NCBI GenBank assembly: GCA_035512695.1
Contig: DATKDL010000104.1
Coordinates: 1-24,455, forward strand
DNA: 24,455 bases
From: DATDOR01 sp035512695
GTDB taxonomy: Bacteria; Chloroflexota; Anaerolineae; Anaerolineales; JABWBV01
Direction of reading: 5' to 3'
Position 1 is the stretch's first letter. The number at the start of each line of letters is the position of its first letter. Below the pieces are notes generated by a model. That model did no database searches and was not told the origin of the DNA. It was given only the letters and a program-made list of their open reading frames with translations. The translations under genes and the position numbers were made by a program. This document shows, in pieces, positions 1-8,003 of the stretch.

Positions 1-1
1 G

Positions 2-148
2 ATTTCGGTGTTCATCATTGGGCTTTTCTACCGCCGGTACGAGCGCTTCGTCCTGGACGTCCTTAAGACGATCACCCGCTCGCGCCGGAACCTGGCGATT
101 TATATGATCGGGATCGTGGGGATCCCGGTCCTGTTGATGCTGATTTAG
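2..148 (+). CDS. C-terminal end of an unidentified membrane protein (partial)
   Basis: An open frame enters from the left edge and stops at TAG 146-148, giving 48 residues. The first part reads ISVFIIGLFYRRYERFVLDV, a short hydrophobic stretch followed by a basic and aromatic segment. The last ~20 residues (IYMIGIVGIPVLLMLI) form a clear terminal membrane helix. The basic linker between the two hydrophobic stretches suggests a cytoplasmic loop between two helices. The family cannot be identified from this tail. The frame is supported by its composition and by the repeat hairpin that begins just after its stop. Confidence 0.55.
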   Translation: MSVFIIGLFYRRYERFVLDVLKTITRSRRNLAIYMIGIVGIPVLLMLI

Positions 149-151
149 AAA

Positions 152-214
152 CGAATAGGCGAATAGGCGAATGGGCGAATGGCTCATTCACCCATTCGCC
201 CATTCGCCCATTCG
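152..214. repeat. Octamer-built inverted repeat (GCGAATGG family)
   Basis: Positions 152-181 (tandem GCGAATAG/GCGAATGG units) pair with 185-214 (tandem GCCCATTC units). This gives a stem of about 30 bp with three mismatches and a tiny loop. It sits between the partial membrane protein and the stress protein, and the following ribosome binding site GAGGTG (214-219) begins at its last base. There is no T-tract, so it is a weak candidate for an intrinsic terminator. The same octamer family recurs at 3722, 19398, 21434 and 22488. Confidence 0.85.
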
Positions 215-223
215 AGGTGTTTT

Positions 224-1033
224 ATGCGTTGGCTGATCGTGATCGATGGAAGTGACCGTTCTGAAGCGGCGGCGGCGTTTGCCGCCCAGTTGGTCCGCCC
301 TGGGGAGGATGAAATCCTGCTGTTGGCCGTGCAAGAGACGGGGACGGCCGCGGAACTCAAGGCCGAGGTGGCCCGCGTTCAGGAGCGGTTCGCCGATTTT
401 GCCCCCCGAACGCTGACCGGCCGCGATCCGGCGGACGATGCGGTGGACGCGGCAGCGGGCGAGGAGATTGATGTGGTCGTTTACGGATCGCGCGGCCGGC
501 GCGGGCTCAGCCGGCTGCTGCTGGGCTCGGTCGCGGCGCACCTGGAGCACAAACTGCCCTGCTCGCTGCTGGTGGTGCGCGGAGAGGGCGGCCCGATCCG
601 GCGCATCCTGGTGGCGACCGGCCTGTTCCCCGGCCGGCTGGAGCAGACCGATCTCGCCGGCCGGTTCGCCGGGTTGACCGGCGCGCACGTGACCGTCCTG
701 CACGTCATGTCCCAGATGGCGTTGAGCGAATCGGCCGAAGGCGCACCGCTCGAGCTCGACGCCGAAGCGGCCATCCGGCAGGGCACCCGGGAGGGCCTGG
801 GCTTGCAGGAACGACTGGAATATTTACACAGCCGGGGGATCGAAGCGGAAGCACGCCTGCGACATGGGCTCGTCCTGGATGAAGTCGCGGCGGAAATCAA
901 GCGGGAAGGTTACGACCTGCTGATCATCGGCGGCCACCGCGTTCCGAGCGATCTGCCTTTCGCCTGGCTGCTCTCGGAAGACGTGGCCGACGAGATCCTG
1001 ATGAACACCAAATCCCACGTCCTGATCGTCTAG
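224..1033 (+). CDS. Tandem universal stress protein (UspA family)
   Basis: This 269-residue cytosolic protein has two Usp domains in tandem, roughly residues 1-136 and 137-269. Each domain opens with a hydrophobic beta strand (MRWLIVIDGSD; IRRILVATG). The first domain carries the family's ATP-loop pattern G-x2-G-x9-G-S (GSRGRRGLSRLLLGS) and then the terminal strand SLLVVRG. The second domain has a degenerate loop (GGHRVPSDLPFAWLL), so only the first is likely to bind nucleotide. ATG 224 is chosen over the upstream in-frame ATG at 179 because GAGGTG (214-219) lies at good spacing and because the extra 15 residues would be encoded by repeat DNA. The cellular role is unknown beyond the family's stress association. 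It appears to be a single-gene unit followed by a terminator. Confidence 0.9.
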   Translation: MRWLIVIDGSDRSEAAAAFAAQLVRPGEDEILLLAVQETGTAAELKAEVARVQERFADFAPRTLTGRDPADDAVDAAAGEEIDVVVYGSRGRRGLSRLLLGSVAAHLEHKLPCSLLVVRGEGGPIRRILVATGLFPGRLEQTDLAGRFAGLTGAHVTVLHVMSQMALSESAEGAPLELDAEAAIRQGTREGLGLQERLEYLHSRGIEAEARLRHGLVLDEVAAEIKREGYDLLIIGGHRVPSDLPFAWLLSEDVADEILMNTKSHVLIV

Positions 1034-1042
1034 TGTTATAAT
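1034..1042 (+). promoter_or_regulatory. Extended -10 promoter element ahead of the PAPS synthase gene
   Basis: TGTTATAAT (TG at 1034-1035, TATAAT at 1037-1042) is a perfect extended -10 hexamer just after the stress-protein stop codon. No good -35 is visible at 17 bp, which is tolerable for extended -10 promoters. Transcription would begin near 1049, placing the hairpin at 1052-1069 at the very start of the leader. Confidence 0.5.
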
Positions 1043-1051
1043 TCACAATTC

Positions 1052-1079
1052 GGCATCCCTGCGGGTGCCATTCTTTTTT
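1052..1079 (+). terminator. Short hairpin with T-run between uspA-like gene and PAPS synthase gene
   Basis: GGCA-T-CCC (1052-1059) pairs with GGG-TGCC (1063-1069) across a TGC loop with one bulged T, followed by ATTCTTTTTT. This is a compact intrinsic terminator for the stress-protein transcript. Because the -10 element lies upstream of it, it could also act as a leader attenuator for the next gene. Confidence 0.6.
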
Positions 1080-1096
1080 ATTGAGAGGAGCATTGA

Positions 1097-2820
<1,724 letters not shown>

Positions 2821-2821
<1 letters not shown>

Positions 2822-2884
2822 AGTGCGAGGTGCAAGGTGCAAGGTGCAAGGCAATTTTGACCTGGTGCGTTGCACTTTGCACTT
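2821..2884. repeat. Heptamer array GGTGCAA with inverted partner
   Basis: Three GGTGCAA heptamers lie in 2829-2850, directly after the PAPS synthase stop. Positions 2821-2835 pair with 2870-2884 (TTGCACTTTGCACTT) to form a stem of about 15 bp with G-T wobbles. The array fills most of the space between the two genes and ends 11 nt before the next ATG. Confidence 0.75.
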
Positions 2885-2895
2885 AGAACTTGAAA

Positions 2896-3720
2896 ATGCC
2901 GAACGTTAAAGACCTCTTCGATCTCACGGATCGCGTTGCGCTGGTCACAGGCGCTGCCGGCCTGCTGGGGCGCGGGTTTGCGCGGACGCTGGCGGAGGCT
3001 GGGGCGGCGGTGGTGGTGGCGGACGTGGATGGGGGCGCGGCGGAGCGGGTTGCGGCGGGGCTGCGGGAGGGCGGGCTCCAGGCGCTGGCGGTCCAGGCGG
3101 ATATCACGGACGAGACTGCCGTGGCCCGGATGCTGGCCGCGGCCGTCGAGACCTGGGGGCGGCTGGACGTCCTGGTCAACAGCGCCGCCTGGGACCCCAA
3201 GTTCGACCCGGACCACGAGGGCGGGCAGGCCGCCAACGCCTTCGAGGACTACCCGCTCGACCTGTGGAACCGGGCCCTGGAGATCAACCTGACCGGGACC
3301 TTCCTGGTCTGCCGGGAGGCGGGGCGGATCATGAAGGCCCAGGGAAAAGGCAGCATCGTCAACCTGTGCTCGACGTACGGCCTGGTCGGGCCTGACCAGC
3401 GGATCTACGAAAGGGAGGGCGAGCCGCCGCGCTATAAGCCCGTTTTCTACAGCGTCACCAAGGCCGGGATCCTGGGGCTGACGAAGTACATCGCCACATA
3501 CTACGCCGGAACGGCCGTCCGCTGCAATGCTTTGACCCCCGGCGGGGTCTTCAACGACCACGACGAGGCGTTTTTGATAGCCTACTCCTACCGGGCCGTG
3601 ATGGGCCGCATGGCCGAGCCGCACGAGATGAACGGGGCGCTGCTCTTCCTCGCCGGTGACGCTTCCAGTTACATGACCGGAGGGAATTTGATCGTTGATG
3701 GAGGCTGGACGGCGTGGTAG
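2896..3720 (+). CDS. Short-chain dehydrogenase/reductase (SDR)
   Basis: This 274-residue cytosolic NAD(P)-dependent oxidoreductase is a classical SDR. The N-terminal Rossmann motif is TGAAGLLGRG, an acidic residue follows beta-2 (VADVDGG, suggesting NAD preference), the NSAAW motif replaces NNAG, Ser lies in LCSTYG, and the catalytic pair is YSVTK. The C-terminus GGNLIVDGGWTAW is typical. The segment between the catalytic Ser and Tyr is longer than usual (YGLVGPDQRIYEREGEPPRYK). SDRs of this kind occur in nonulosonate clusters (for example PtmA next to the legionaminate genes of Campylobacter), which fits the NeuA- and NeuB-like neighbours, but the substrate is not readable from the sequence. 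ATG 2896 is preferred to the TTG at 2890. No convincing ribosome binding site is visible because repeat DNA precedes it. Confidence 0.9.
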   Translation: MPNVKDLFDLTDRVALVTGAAGLLGRGFARTLAEAGAAVVVADVDGGAAERVAAGLREGGLQALAVQADITDETAVARMLAAAVETWGRLDVLVNSAAWDPKFDPDHEGGQAANAFEDYPLDLWNRALEINLTGTFLVCREAGRIMKAQGKGSIVNLCSTYGLVGPDQRIYEREGEPPRYKPVFYSVTKAGILGLTKYIATYYAGTAVRCNALTPGGVFNDHDEAFLIAYSYRAVMGRMAEPHEMNGALLFLAGDASSYMTGGNLIVDGGWTAW

Positions 3721-3721
3721 T

Positions 3722-3767
3722 GCGAATGGGCAAATTGGCGAATGGGCGATCGCCAGCTCGCTGATTC
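3722..3767. repeat. Degenerate octamer array abutting a GTG start
   Basis: GCGAATGG-type units at 3722-3746 run into the palindrome GGCGATCGCC (3745-3754). The array then ends with GCTGATTC at 3760-3767, immediately before the GTG start codon at 3768. CGAAT near 3739 and ATTCG near 3764 can pair around the central palindrome. The spacer contains no ribosome binding site. Confidence 0.7.
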
Positions 3768-4553
3768 GTGAACTACAAAACCCTCCTCACCCATCGCATT
3801 ACAGACAGGAATTCCGGTTGGCTGGACGTCCGCTCCGATCTCCTGCATTTCGCCCTGATCACGTATGCCCTCCCCCGGGAGCGGCTGCGCCCCCACATCC
3901 CCGACCGCTTCGAGATCCAGACCTTTCCGATCGGCGGCGACCACCTGGCGCTGATGAGCGCGGTGCCGTTCCTGGATGAGGATTTCTCGTTCTACCGCAT
4001 CGCCCCGTTTATCAAGATTAAATTCGCCCAGACCAACTATCGGGTCTACGTCGTCGACCGGGACACGGGTGAGCCCTGCGTCTGGTTCTTCGGGACGACG
4101 CTGGGGAGCCGGGTGGTGAACCTGGCAAGGTGGCTGTGGCGGATCCCCTGGCACTACGCCCGTTATGACGTCGACTGCGAGTACGAAGCGGGGAAGCGCG
4201 CCTACGCCCGCTACCGGTTCACCGTCGCCTCGGAATGGGCCGCTGCGACGGTACAATTACAGGACACCGGGGCGCCTGCCGGTCTCCTGCCCGGTTTTGC
4301 AGATATGGCCGAGCAGACCCTGGTCCTGACCCACCCGGTAAAGGGCTTCTTCTACCGCACGGACGGAAAACTCGGGTCCTACTCCGTCTGGCACGAGGAG
4401 ATCCCGCTGACGGTCGGGCGGGCGGTGGCCCTCTACTTCAGCCTTTATGAGCGCCTGGGGCTGCTGACCAAAGAGGAGATGGCCCGCCCGCATTCGGTGC
4501 TGATCTGTCCGAAAACGACGTTCGAGGTGCATTTGCCGCCGAAGGCACTCTGA
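3768..4553 (+). CDS. DUF2071 (YqjF-like) family protein
   Basis: The 261-residue protein matches the DUF2071/YqjF family. The N-terminal region has the pattern HFALITYALPRERLRPHIPDRFEI, split by a strand-turn, with the family's substitution of the usual 'L..LHvP' by LRPHIP. A mid-protein block (TNYRVYVVDRDTGEPCVWFF) and the tail HSVLICPKTTFEVHLPPKAL follow. DUF2071 proteins have an acetoacetate-decarboxylase-like beta fold and no firmly established reaction. No signal peptide or membrane segment is seen. The start is a GTG directly after a repeat array with no ribosome binding site, so the exact N-terminus is uncertain. The stop lies 3 nt before the next gene, implying translational coupling with the CMP-nonulosonate synthetase. 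Confidence 0.75.
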   Translation: MNYKTLLTHRITDRNSGWLDVRSDLLHFALITYALPRERLRPHIPDRFEIQTFPIGGDHLALMSAVPFLDEDFSFYRIAPFIKIKFAQTNYRVYVVDRDTGEPCVWFFGTTLGSRVVNLARWLWRIPWHYARYDVDCEYEAGKRAYARYRFTVASEWAAATVQLQDTGAPAGLLPGFADMAEQTLVLTHPVKGFFYRTDGKLGSYSVWHEEIPLTVGRAVALYFSLYERLGLLTKEEMARPHSVLICPKTTFEVHLPPKAL

Positions 4554-4556
4554 CTC

Positions 4557-5819
4557 ATGTCGATCCTCACCCTCATCCCCGCCCGCGGCGGCTCCAAATC
4601 GATCCCGCGCAAGAACCTCAAGCTCCTCGGCGGCCACCCGCTGATCGCCTGGTCGATCGCGGCCGGGCTCCAAGCGGACTGCAAACCGCGTGTCATCGTC
4701 TCGACCGACGATGAGGAGATCGCCGCCGTCGCCCGGGAGTACGGCGCCGAGGTGCCGTTCATGCGCCCGGCCGAGCTGGCCGAGGATCGGACGCTCGACC
4801 TGCCCGTCTTCCAGCATGCCCTGCGCTGGCTGGCAGAACATGAAGGCCGGCGGCCCGAGATCGTCGTCCAGCTGCGCCCGACCAGCCCGTTCCGGCCGGC
4901 AGGGATGGTCGACGAGGCCGTCCGGATCCTGCGGGCGCACCCGGGCGCGGCGTCGGTGCGCGGCGTCGTCCCGTCCGGGCAGAACCCGTACAAGATGTGG
5001 CACACCGAAGGCGACGGACCGATGCAGCCGCTGCTCGAGACGGATATCGACGAAGCCTACAACCGGCCGCGCCAGGACCTGCCCCCCACCTTCTGGCAGA
5101 CCGGCCATATCGATGCGATCCGCCCGGAAGTCATCCTGTCCGGCTCGATGAGCGGGACCGTCATTTACCCGCTCCACATCGACCCCAAATACACCGTCGA
5201 CCTCGACACCCTCCTGGATTGGGACCGGGCGGAGTGGCGGCTGCGGGATCCCGAAATGGACATCGTTCATCCTACGGTCCCAGGTACCAAGTACCAGGCA
5301 CCACCGAAGCGCCCTCTGCCTGAGCAAGTCGCCCTGATCGTCTTCGATTTCGACGGCGTGATGACGGACAATACGGCCTGGGTCGATGAGAACGGGCTGG
5401 AGAGCGTGCAGGTTTCGCGCAGCGACGGGATGGGGGTGGAGCTGCTGCAGAAAACGGGCATTCCGATGCTCGTCTTCTCCAGCGAACCGAACCCCGTCGT
5501 CGCGGCCCGGTCGCGGAAGCTGGGCCTGCCGGTTGTGCAGGGGATCGGCATCGGGGACAAAGGCGTGCGACTGGCCGCCTTTCTGTCGGAGGAAGGGATC
5601 GACCCGGCGGCGGTCGTCTATGTCGGGAACGATCTCAACGACCTGCCCTGCTTCCCGCTCGTGGGCTGCGCCGTCGCCGTCGCCGACTCGCATCCGGACC
5701 TCCTCGCCGCAGCGGACATCGTCCTCTCAAAACCGGGGGGGCGGGGCGCCGTGCGGGAATTGGCGGACCTGGTTTTAAACCATGAAACCCATCATCGTCG
5801 CCTCCTCCAATCCGGTTAA
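4557..5819 (+). CDS. neuA: Acylneuraminate cytidylyltransferase fused to a KdsC-like HAD phosphatase
   Basis: The protein has 420 residues and two enzymes. Residues ~1-235 are a nonulosonate cytidylyltransferase (CTP + sugar acid to CMP-sugar) with the signature LIPARGGSKSIPRKN at 6-20, then VSTDDEEIA and QLRPTSPFR. Residues ~255-415 are a KdsC-like HAD phosphatase with DFDGVMTDN (nucleophile Asp264, Asp266), FSSEPN, GDKG and VGNDLNDLP. The linker is partly made of a heptamer repeat (5280-5300). The same domain order occurs in animal CMP-sialic acid synthetase. In bacteria, KdsC-like enzymes remove the 9-phosphate in the KDN and sialate-9-phosphate routes. I infer it handles a phosphorylated nonulosonate made with the NeuB-like synthase at 7062. 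It is coupled to the DUF2071 gene upstream and overlaps the next gene by 38 nt. Confidence 0.9.
   Translation: MSILTLIPARGGSKSIPRKNLKLLGGHPLIAWSIAAGLQADCKPRVIVSTDDEEIAAVAREYGAEVPFMRPAELAEDRTLDLPVFQHALRWLAEHEGRRPEIVVQLRPTSPFRPAGMVDEAVRILRAHPGAASVRGVVPSGQNPYKMWHTEGDGPMQPLLETDIDEAYNRPRQDLPPTFWQTGHIDAIRPEVILSGSMSGTVIYPLHIDPKYTVDLDTLLDWDRAEWRLRDPEMDIVHPTVPGTKYQAPPKRPLPEQVALIVFDFDGVMTDNTAWVDENGLESVQVSRSDGMGVELLQKTGIPMLVFSSEPNPVVAARSRKLGLPVVQGIGIGDKGVRLAAFLSEEGIDPAAVVYVGNDLNDLPCFPLVGCAVAVADSHPDLLAAADIVLSKPGGRGAVRELADLVLNHETHHRRLLQSG
5280..5300 (+). repeat. In-frame heptamer array (CCAGGTA/CCAAGTA/CCAGGCA) in a domain linker
   Basis: Three consecutive 7-nt units encode the peptide PGTKYQA at the junction between the cytidylyltransferase and phosphatase domains. 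The same heptamer in the same reading frame is found at 16460-16494 inside the MptE-like gene. Confidence 0.8.
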
Positions 5820-6318
5820 AATCAACGCCGTCCAGGCCGGGTTTGACCGCGTCTTCGGCGCGGGGACGCACCGGGCTGAGGGCCGTGTCACGCCCTCCGG
5901 TGTCAGCGCCCAACCCATGACGGACACCGAGACTCTCGCCGGCGCCCGCAACCGGGCCGTCGCTGCAAAGGAGGCCCACCCGGACGCCGATTTCTGGGCC
6001 GGCGTCGAAGGCGGGGTCGAGGACGGCTCCGACGGAATGCTTGTCTTCGCCTGGATCGTCGTCCTGGGGGACGACCTGGCCGGCGAAGCCCGCACCGGCG
6101 CCTTCCTGCTGCCCCCGGAGGTCGCCCGGCTGGTCCGCGAGGGAGTGGAGCTCGGCGAAGCGGACGACATCGTCTTTGGCCGCACGAACTCGAAGCAGGA
6201 GGACGGCGCCGTCGGGATCCTGACGGGCGGGCTGATCGACCGGGAGGGGTATTACGAACAGGCGGTTGTGTTGGCGTTGATTCCGTTTATGAACACCAAA
6301 CTTTATCTATCCGGTTGA
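5782..6318 (+). CDS. yjjX: Inosine/xanthosine triphosphatase, YjjX family
   Basis: This 178-residue soluble protein has close to the family's usual length. YjjX-type NTPases hydrolyse ITP and XTP to clear non-canonical purine nucleotides. Matching blocks are the N-terminal VASSNPVKINAVQAGF, GVSAQPMTDTETLAGARNRA, DFWAGVEGGVED and TNSKQEDGAVGILTGGLIDR, in the expected order. The start at 5782 is firm because these residues align with the family N-terminus, so it truly overlaps the last 38 nt of the preceding gene in another frame. The overlap indicates one transcript and reinitiation. No link to glycan synthesis is evident. It may simply be a passenger housekeeping gene. Confidence 0.9.
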   Translation: MKPIIVASSNPVKINAVQAGFDRVFGAGTHRAEGRVTPSGVSAQPMTDTETLAGARNRAVAAKEAHPDADFWAGVEGGVEDGSDGMLVFAWIVVLGDDLAGEARTGAFLLPPEVARLVREGVELGEADDIVFGRTNSKQEDGAVGILTGGLIDREGYYEQAVVLALIPFMNTKLYLSG

Positions 6319-6321
6319 AAG

Positions 6322-6990
6322 TTGAGAGAATCCTTGACCTACCCAAAAACCCCCCGCTCCAAACTCAAACGCCTCGCCGAGCGCGGGCGATACGACAAAG
6401 AGACCGTCCACGCCGTCCTCGACGCCGGGCGGATCGCCCACGTCGGGATCGCGCCGGACGGGGAACCGGTCGTCATCCCGGTCCTGTACGCCCGGCTGGG
6501 AGACGAGATCGTCTTCCACGGCGCGCTCGCCAGCCGGCTGCTCAAATTCCTGGCGGGCGGCGGGCCGGTCTGCGTGACGGTCACGATCGTGGACGGCCTC
6601 GTCCTGGCCCGCTCGCTGTTCGAGCACTCGATGAACTACCGCTCCGTCGTTGCCTTCGGCCGCGGCCGGTTGCTGGAGGACGGGGAAAAGCTCGCCGCAC
6701 TCCACGCGATCAGCGAGCACCTGCTCCCCGGCCGCTGGGATGACGCCCGCCGGCCCACCCCGAAGGAGCTCAAAGCCACGACCGTCATCGCCGTCGCGAT
6801 CGAGGAAGCCACGGCCAAGATCCGCACCGGCGGCCCAAAGGACTACGAAGCCGACTACGCCCTCCCGGTCTGGGCCGGCGTCATCCCGCTGCACGAAGCC
6901 TCCGGCGTGCCGGAACCCGACGAGCGGCTTGCGGACGGCATCATGCTGCCGCCCTACCTCGAGCGGATCCTCTCTATACAATCGCCTTGA
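6322..6990 (+). CDS. Pyridoxamine 5'-phosphate oxidase-like flavin-binding protein
   Basis: The roughly 220-residue cytosolic protein resembles the PNPOx-like split-barrel group (Pfam PNPOx_2/NimA-like). It contains RGRYDKETVHAVLDAG, then AHVGIAPDGEPVVIPVLYA and the FHGALASRLLKFL block that lines the flavin site. VTIVDGLVLARSLFEHSMNY and GRWDDARRPTPKELKATTV follow. Members bind FMN, FAD or F420 and include nitroimidazole reductases and heme-associated proteins, so the substrate is unknown. Two TTG codons can start it: 6322, or 6334 with GAGAGAA just upstream, which I think equally likely. It begins a few bases after the YjjX stop, consistent with one operon. Confidence 0.82.
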   Translation: MRESLTYPKTPRSKLKRLAERGRYDKETVHAVLDAGRIAHVGIAPDGEPVVIPVLYARLGDEIVFHGALASRLLKFLAGGGPVCVTVTIVDGLVLARSLFEHSMNYRSVVAFGRGRLLEDGEKLAALHAISEHLLPGRWDDARRPTPKELKATTVIAVAIEEATAKIRTGGPKDYEADYALPVWAGVIPLHEASGVPEPDERLADGIMLPPYLERILSIQSP

Positions 6991-7013
6991 CGCAAAGGCG
7001 CAAAACCGCAATG

Positions 7014-7048
7014 GATTTTCAATTCTCGATTCTCGATTTTCGATTCTC
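7014..7048 (+). repeat. Heptamer array GATTYTC x5
   Basis: Five consecutive 7-nt units (GATTTTC, AATTCTC, GATTCTC, GATTTTC, GATTCTC) fill the spacer just before the NeuB-like gene's ribosome binding site. The same unit, in both orientations, is found inside the second sulfotransferase gene at 11511-11586. Confidence 0.85.
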
Positions 7049-7061
7049 AACAGGAGACCCC

Positions 7062-7940
7062 ATGCCCCGTGAAATCACCCTCCGATCCCGACCCGTCGGC
7101 GACGGCCATCCCACGTACGTCGTCGGCGAGATCGGCATCAACCACAACGGCGATCTCGAGATCGCCAAAAAGCTCATTGAAATGGCCAAGTGGGCCGGCG
7201 CCGACGCCGTCAAGTTCCAGAAACGCACCCCCGAAGTCTGCACCCCGCCCGAGCAGCAGACCAAGATGCGCGAGACCCCCTGGGGGTACATCACTTACCT
7301 GGAATACCGCTACAAGGTCGAGTTCAGCGCCGACCAGTACCGGGAGATCGACGAGCACTGTAAGAAGGTCGGGATCGACTGGTTTGTCTCGGTCTGGGAC
7401 GAGCCCTCGGTCGACTTTATGGAGGAGCATTTCGACACCGTTGCCTACAAGCTCCCCTCCGCCGGTCTGACCGACCACGCCCTGATCCGGAAGATCCGGG
7501 CCACCGGGCGACCGCTGATCATGTCCACCGGGATGTCGACGATGGACGAGATCTACGCCGCCCTGGGAGTCGCCGGCAGCGGGAACCTCCTGCTCTGCCA
7601 CTCGACCAGCACCTACCCCTGCCCGGAAGAAGAGCTCAACCTGAAGATGATCGAGAGCCTGCGGGCCACCTTCCCGAACATCCCGGTCGGCTACTCCGGC
7701 CACGAGGTCGGCCTGCTCCCGACCGTGATCGCCGTCGCCTTCGGCGCCTGCTTCGCCGAGCGGCACATCACCCTCGACCGGGCCATGTGGGGCAGCGACC
7801 ACGCCGCCTCGGTGGAGCCCGGCGGCCTGTTCCGGCTGGTCAAGAACATCCGCCTGGTCCCGGACGCGCTGGGGGATGGGGTGAAGAGGGTGTATGACAG
7901 CGAGATGGGGGCTCGAGAGAAGTTGAGGGTAGTAAAGTAG
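7062..7940 (+). CDS. neuB: NeuB-type nonulosonate synthase lacking the SAF domain
   Basis: The 292-residue TIM-barrel enzyme condenses PEP with a hexose derivative to form a nonulosonic acid. NeuB signatures are present: EIGINHNGD (23-31), DAVKFQK (48-54), CHSTSTYPCPEEELNLKMI, GYSGHE and ERHITLDRAMWGSDHAAS. The usual KIAS/LTN block is KLPSAGLTD. Canonical NeuB and SpsE proteins are about 340-350 residues and end in an antifreeze-like SAF domain. This one stops right after GDGVKRVYDSEMGAREKLR, where SAF would begin. The 22-bp terminator hairpin follows at once, and no SAF-like sequence lies in the other frames downstream. ATG 7062 with AGGAG at 7052-7056 is preferred over the TTG at 6987, which would translate repeat DNA. 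The product may be KDN-, Neu5Ac- or legionaminate-like, and the sequence does not decide. Confidence 0.9.
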   Translation: MPREITLRSRPVGDGHPTYVVGEIGINHNGDLEIAKKLIEMAKWAGADAVKFQKRTPEVCTPPEQQTKMRETPWGYITYLEYRYKVEFSADQYREIDEHCKKVGIDWFVSVWDEPSVDFMEEHFDTVAYKLPSAGLTDHALIRKIRATGRPLIMSTGMSTMDEIYAALGVAGSGNLLLCHSTSTYPCPEEELNLKMIESLRATFPNIPVGYSGHEVGLLPTVIAVAFGACFAERHITLDRAMWGSDHAASVEPGGLFRLVKNIRLVPDALGDGVKRVYDSEMGAREKLRVVK

Positions 7941-7943
7941 TGT

Positions 7944-7999
7944 CGAAATGAAGTCCCCGCCGGGCTACGCCCGGCGGGGACTTCATTTCGCACATTTTT
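7944..7999. terminator. Perfect 22-bp hairpin terminator after the NeuB-like gene
   Basis: Positions 7944-7965 pair perfectly with 7969-7990 across a TAC loop, followed by CACATTTTT. The tail ends 4 nt before the next ATG (8004), so the next gene needs its own promoter or readthrough. Confidence 0.85.
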
Positions 8000-8003
8000 C
8001 CCA

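Noticed and set aside
179..223. Start of the stress protein at ATG 179
   Set aside because: The added N-terminal residues derive from the octamer repeat, whereas ATG 224 has a Shine-Dalgarno and matches the Usp domain's first beta strand.
3745..3754. HIP1 octamer (GCGATCGC) typical of cyanobacteria
   Set aside because: Only one copy was noticed, created at a junction of repeat units. HIP1 should recur every kilobase or so, so it does not indicate a cyanobacterial origin.
4257..5693. Long minus-strand open frame opposite the neuA-phosphatase gene
   Set aside because: It is an antisense shadow of GC-rich coding DNA. The translated sequence is Arg/Pro/Gly/Asp-rich without recognisable domains, and the plus strand carries clear enzyme motifs.
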